NCBI GenBank assembly: GCA_019054805.1
Contig: JAHQIY010000002.1
Location: 5,394,001 to 5,458,000 of the forward strand
From: Brachionus manjavacas
Lineage: Eukaryota > Rotifera > Eurotatoria > Ploima > Brachionidae
Direction of reading: 5' to 3'
Length of the DNA: 64,000 nt
In this document: piece by piece, positions 61,182 through 64,000 of the stretch
Numbering within the stretch: position 1 is the stretch's first letter
Layout of the letters: every line of letters begins with the position of its first letter
Notes under the pieces: model-generated
Databases searched by the model: none
What the model saw: only the letters and a program-made list of their open reading frames with translations
Told to the model about the DNA's origin: nothing
Made by a program: the position numbers and the translations under genes

Positions 61182-61888
61182 GAAATCTATTTCTTTCTGC
61201 TAGTAAATTTTTTTCTTCTGCTTGCAAATTTTTTTTATAACTGCTAGTAAAAAAAATAAATTAATGATAGCTAAATTTTTTTTATGCTTCTAAAAAATTA
61301 ATACCTGCTAGCTAATTTTGACAATAAATAAAAGAGAAAAAACAGTTAATATTAATCGACAATTTGAATTAACACTTGATAGCAACAGCAACAAGCTACT
61401 CCTTTGGAAAATTCGATTCAAAAGTATTACGATTTATCCAATGTTATAAATAGTGAAAACTTATCAAATCCTTTACAATTAGATGAACCGAATGATTTAA
61501 ATATTGATCAAAATTATCAAGCTGATGCACAAAAATCTTCAAATGGTCCTAAACTCTGTGGCAGACCTCGTGGTTTTACAACTAAAAAAAGAAATACAAA
61601 AAATAATTCTTTCAGATAATCAAAAAGACAGTGAAAAATTAAATTTGATATTTACATATGAAATTTTAATTTTTTTTGTCGGTACTAAGCTTAATTTCTT
61701 TTTTCTTCTTTTCAAACTTAATATGAAAAAAATTTTATCAAAATATTTTGGTTATTTTTTTATACTTTTATTTTTTCTATCATAAACATAATTTTACAAG
61801 CAGGTGAAAAAAAATTGCCAGCAGAATAAAATAATTACTACCATTATATTAGCTAGCATAAAAATTTACTAGCAGAAGAAATAATGTC
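61182..61888. mobile_element. DNA element with 10-base target duplication and AT-hook ORF
   Basis: The ends share an imperfect inverted repeat of about 30 bases with core TTTCT(T)CTGCTAGTAAATTT, and further CTGCTAG/CTAGCAG motifs lie inside both ends. A perfect 10-base repeat CTTATTCAAA flanks it (61172-61181 and 61889-61898). A 9-11-base duplication is typical of Mutator-like elements, so I infer a MULE-type non-autonomous element. It contains a small AT-hook ORF. Confidence 0.7.
61383..61619 (+). CDS. Small AT-hook ORF of the 61.2 kb element
   Basis: Open from CAA at 61383, directly after a TAG that could be a splice acceptor; no ATG starts it. It reads QQQQATPLENSIQKYYD, an Asn/Asp-rich middle, then KLCGRPRGFTTKKR, an AT-hook (GRPRG) with a basic tail. 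It may be a last exon. No transposase was found in the element, so its job is unknown; binding to A/T-rich DNA is inferred from the AT-hook. Confidence 0.45.
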   Translation, partial: QQQQATPLENSIQKYYDLSNVINSENLSNPLQLDEPNDLNIDQNYQADAQKSSNGPKLCGRPRGFTTKKRNTKNNSFR

Positions 61889-61898
61889 CTTATTCAAA

Positions 61899-62212
61899 TA
61901 TCTGTGTAATCATTGAATAGAAACAAATGGAATATTAAAAATATAAGCACTCACAGAAATCTATATGTGATATAGCGACATCTTTGTCGATATCACTAAT
62001 AAGTTGGTTAACTTAATCATGAGCGTTTGAGTTATCAAGGGGCATAAAAAGCTGCTTCAATACGTCTAACGAGAAGATCGGATAGACGGGCCCAAGAGTC
62101 ACTAATGTCATTATTAGTCATTATTTATTCTTCTTTTCTTCATTCGATCTTCCTCAAATATTATATTGAATTAATCAAATCTTTTTCATTCCTCATCTCC
62201 TCTTTCCATTAT
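61899..62212. other. Spacer of mixed composition
   Basis: A segment at 61970-62130 (hairpin-like TATCGACAAAGATGTCGCTATA region and GGATAGACGGGCCCAAGAGTC, each read in part) is less A/T-rich and ends in TATTATTAGTCATTATTTATTC. It resembles a LINE or SINE end but has no diagnostic motif. Confidence 0.3.
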
Positions 62213-62214
62213 TA

Positions 62215-63403
62215 CCGTATTTTCTCACTTAATGTCCCCTGAAAACTGAAGAAAATACTTTTTAACATCCTATGGGGTATCTTTTATTTTTCAATTATTA
62301 TCATTAGTTGTTTTTTTTGGACGACCTTTTGCTCTTTTTAATGGTTGTACAACACCGTCTTCTTCTATAACTGTTTTTGGACGTCCTCTCTTTTTTTTTG
62401 CTGGTTGATTATCAATACTTGTCAATACTGTATCTACTTGAAACTCAAGCGGTATGTTTGGAGATTGTAATTGTAATCGATTTTCTATCTCTTGAATATT
62501 TTCAATAAGATCTTGTTGAACATTAAATTCCATTGATTGATTTTCGATTATATTATCTTGGACATTTATATTGAAATCGAACATAGGAACAACAGAATTA
62601 CGAGTTAAAGCTGGTGCTGCTTTTTTAGGTCTGCCCTTTTTTCTGATACCCTCCACTGGTATGTCGACTGCTGGAAACACATTATACTTTTTGAAAAATT
62701 TTTAGTTAGTTGAAATGTCACTCAAGTTAAAAGATAAAAGCCAGTAAATGTTATAGAAGCAGGAGTAATTTTATACGATATTTTTAAAAAAAAAATTCTT
62801 TTAATTTATAATTTTATTTGAGATAAATAAAAATTTTATTGCAAAATAATTTTCTAATTATTTACATTAAAAAATCATTTTGACAATTATTTTTAACAAA
62901 ATTTTTGCAAAAAAGTAATTATTTCTTCAATAAGGTAATATTTAGTCAGCTAGAAATAGCGTTCTTACATTCGATCTACTTTGATTGTTACATTGATGAT
63001 TTAATTTTTCCATTTAAGATATTTAGTTTAAACAACCAGACTGAATACATTAAACAACTAAACATTTCCCAATGTTGATTAACGGAAATTAATCTTGACA
63101 CTTACTCAAAAATCTATCCAAATATTTTTTTACTCCATTACGAAAGAATCTGTATTTAAGCAAAATTAAAAAATAACAGTCAATTGGAAAATTGACAGTT
63201 TCAAAATTGTTGAAAAAAGTTTTTGATAGAAATTCTTTTAAAAATCGCATTATAAATTTACAATATTTTAGATAATATAAAGTTTCATATAATATCCCAG
63301 GGTAATTATATTTGCAAAAAATCAAAAATTTCGCATAATTTTTCAGGGATATTAAAAGGTGTTTCATTTAATTGCCCATAGGACATTAACTGATGAAATA
63401 AGG
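62215..63403 (-). mobile_element. DNA element, copy B, with AT-hook ORF (TA target site)
   Basis: Terminal inverted repeats CCGTATTTTCTCACTTAATG and, reversed, CCTTATTTCATCAGTTAATG, each next to TA. It is 1189 bases. Its right two thirds match copy A (3739-4471), including a minus-strand peptide FETVNF plus FLILLKxRFFRN seen in both copies. It carries the AT-hook ORF that copy A lacks. Confidence 0.7.
62291..62680 (-). CDS. AT-hook protein of DNA element copy B
   Basis: An open frame of 129 codons without an ATG start (first in-frame GTG at 62680; the frame extends upstream), so probably a spliced exon. It contains three AT-hook cores: RKKGRPKKA, KKKRGRPKT and RAKGRPKK. Between them is an Asn/Gln/Ile-rich stretch (NVQQDLIENIQEIENRLQLQ). 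The start FPAVDIPVEGIRKKGRPKK matches the broken ORF near 6.5 kb. The AT-hooks should bind A/T-rich minor groove. No DDE motif was seen. Confidence 0.6.
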   Translation of the reverse strand: MFPAVDIPVEGIRKKGRPKKAAPALTRNSVVPMFDFNINVQDNIIENQSMEFNVQQDLIENIQEIENRLQLQSPNIPLEFQVDTVLTSIDNQPAKKKRGRPKTVIEEDGVVQPLKRAKGRPKKTTNDNN

Positions 63404-63405
63404 TA

Positions 63406-64000
63406 CAATTTAGATTTATAATGAAAAATTTTAGATTTCAAGAAATCAAATTTTTAATTAAAAAAAAATTAGGATTGTTTACCTTTTACATTTTTGAACG
63501 TAATAAATTCAAGTTTTACGTACAAATGATAATTTTACATTAAATCACGCATAAATCCTTGATCAAGTCAACATTATTAGGATTTATAAAAAGTATTTAA
63601 AATTTATTTAAGTTTTGTTCTTTCTTTTTTTTTCGAATTCTTTAAACTATAATTTGTCAAATCATTTTCTTTATTCATCAAGCGTTTTTAGTATTTGTAT
63701 TTTTGTTAAATTTCTAAAAAAATTGTAGTGTTCTGAGTTTCTTAATAATTTCGTTGACCTAGTCTTTTAAAAACAGGTGCATGTTGAGAATTATCAGGAT
63801 TTTTGATTTGTTAATTTTTACGACTTGTCATTAAAATTGAATATTTTTATTTTAAAACTTTTTTTATTTGGAAATAATTCATTTAGTGACATCTCAAAAA
63901 ATTCAGGTAATCACTTTAAAAAAAATGCTATGCAATTTTAAAACTAAAGGAGAAGTATTTTTATGAAATTTTTTATTATTTTTTTAGTTTTGAAATATTT
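63406..64000. other. Right edge, no gene recognised
   Basis: A/T-rich with homopolymer runs. No supported coding frame. Confidence 0.5.

Noticed and set aside
62030..62130. Possible tRNA-like or SINE sequence
   Set aside because: No cloverleaf or A/B box pair could be assembled from the sequence.

Overview
The window is visibly A+T-rich eukaryotic DNA. Protein-coding genes are split by short introns (about 49-65 bp where I could define both ends) and a few long ones, and they are separated by long A/T-rich stretches full of transposon remains. The gene set points to an animal: CNOT3, STRAP, a calcium/calmodulin-dependent kinase kinase, a DDX21-type helicase, HBS1/SKI7 and a U6atac snRNA of the minor spliceosome. 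An A+T-rich invertebrate fits, but I cannot name the species. Exon junctions were read by eye and checked by reading frame; every complete gene joined here gives a coding length divisible by three.

Layout, left to right. 1-1.8 kb: the 3' part of CNOT3 (+). 3.4-14 kb: a transposon pile-up. It holds an LTR-retrotransposon integrase remnant split by a DNA element, a LINE ORF1 remnant, and a long dead LINE (7.1-13.2 kb) whose endonuclease is split by a nearly intact Merlin-type transposon with a second, unusual ORF. 14.8-18.1 kb: an intronless 1107-residue protein that appears to join a dynamin-like GTPase domain to a GREB1/TET-associated glycosyltransferase-like domain. 19-22 kb: a LINE remnant and a large inverted repeat. 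22.8-23.6 kb: a small protein with a PP1-docking pattern. 24.7-29 kb: hAT-like MITEs and LINE tails. 29.0-30.3 kb: U6atac snRNA followed closely by STRAP. 30.5-37.5 kb: LINE remains and a 60-bp tandem duplication. 37.6-40.7 kb: CAMKK (8 coding exons). 41-44 kb: a degenerate LINE carrying a MITE. 44.8-48.3 kb (-): a 571-residue coiled-coil protein with a tRNA-Phe gene in one intron. 48.5-51.5 kb (-): DDX21/DDX50-like helicase. 52.9-56.7 kb: LINE and mariner remains. 57.4-60.6 kb: HBS1, with an alternative last exon encoding a SKI7-like isoform. 61-63.4 kb: two DNA elements, each with an AT-hook ORF.

The host genes do not form a pathway cluster, though several act in RNA metabolism: CNOT3 in deadenylation, HBS1/SKI7 in ribosome rescue and exosome recruitment, DDX21 in rRNA, STRAP as an SMN-complex partner, and U6atac in minor splicing. 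The observations I rank highest are the GTPase-glycosyltransferase fusion, the R3H/zinc-finger second ORF of the Merlin element, the HBS1/SKI7 alternative exon, and a recurrent AT-hook ORF shared by several non-autonomous DNA elements.
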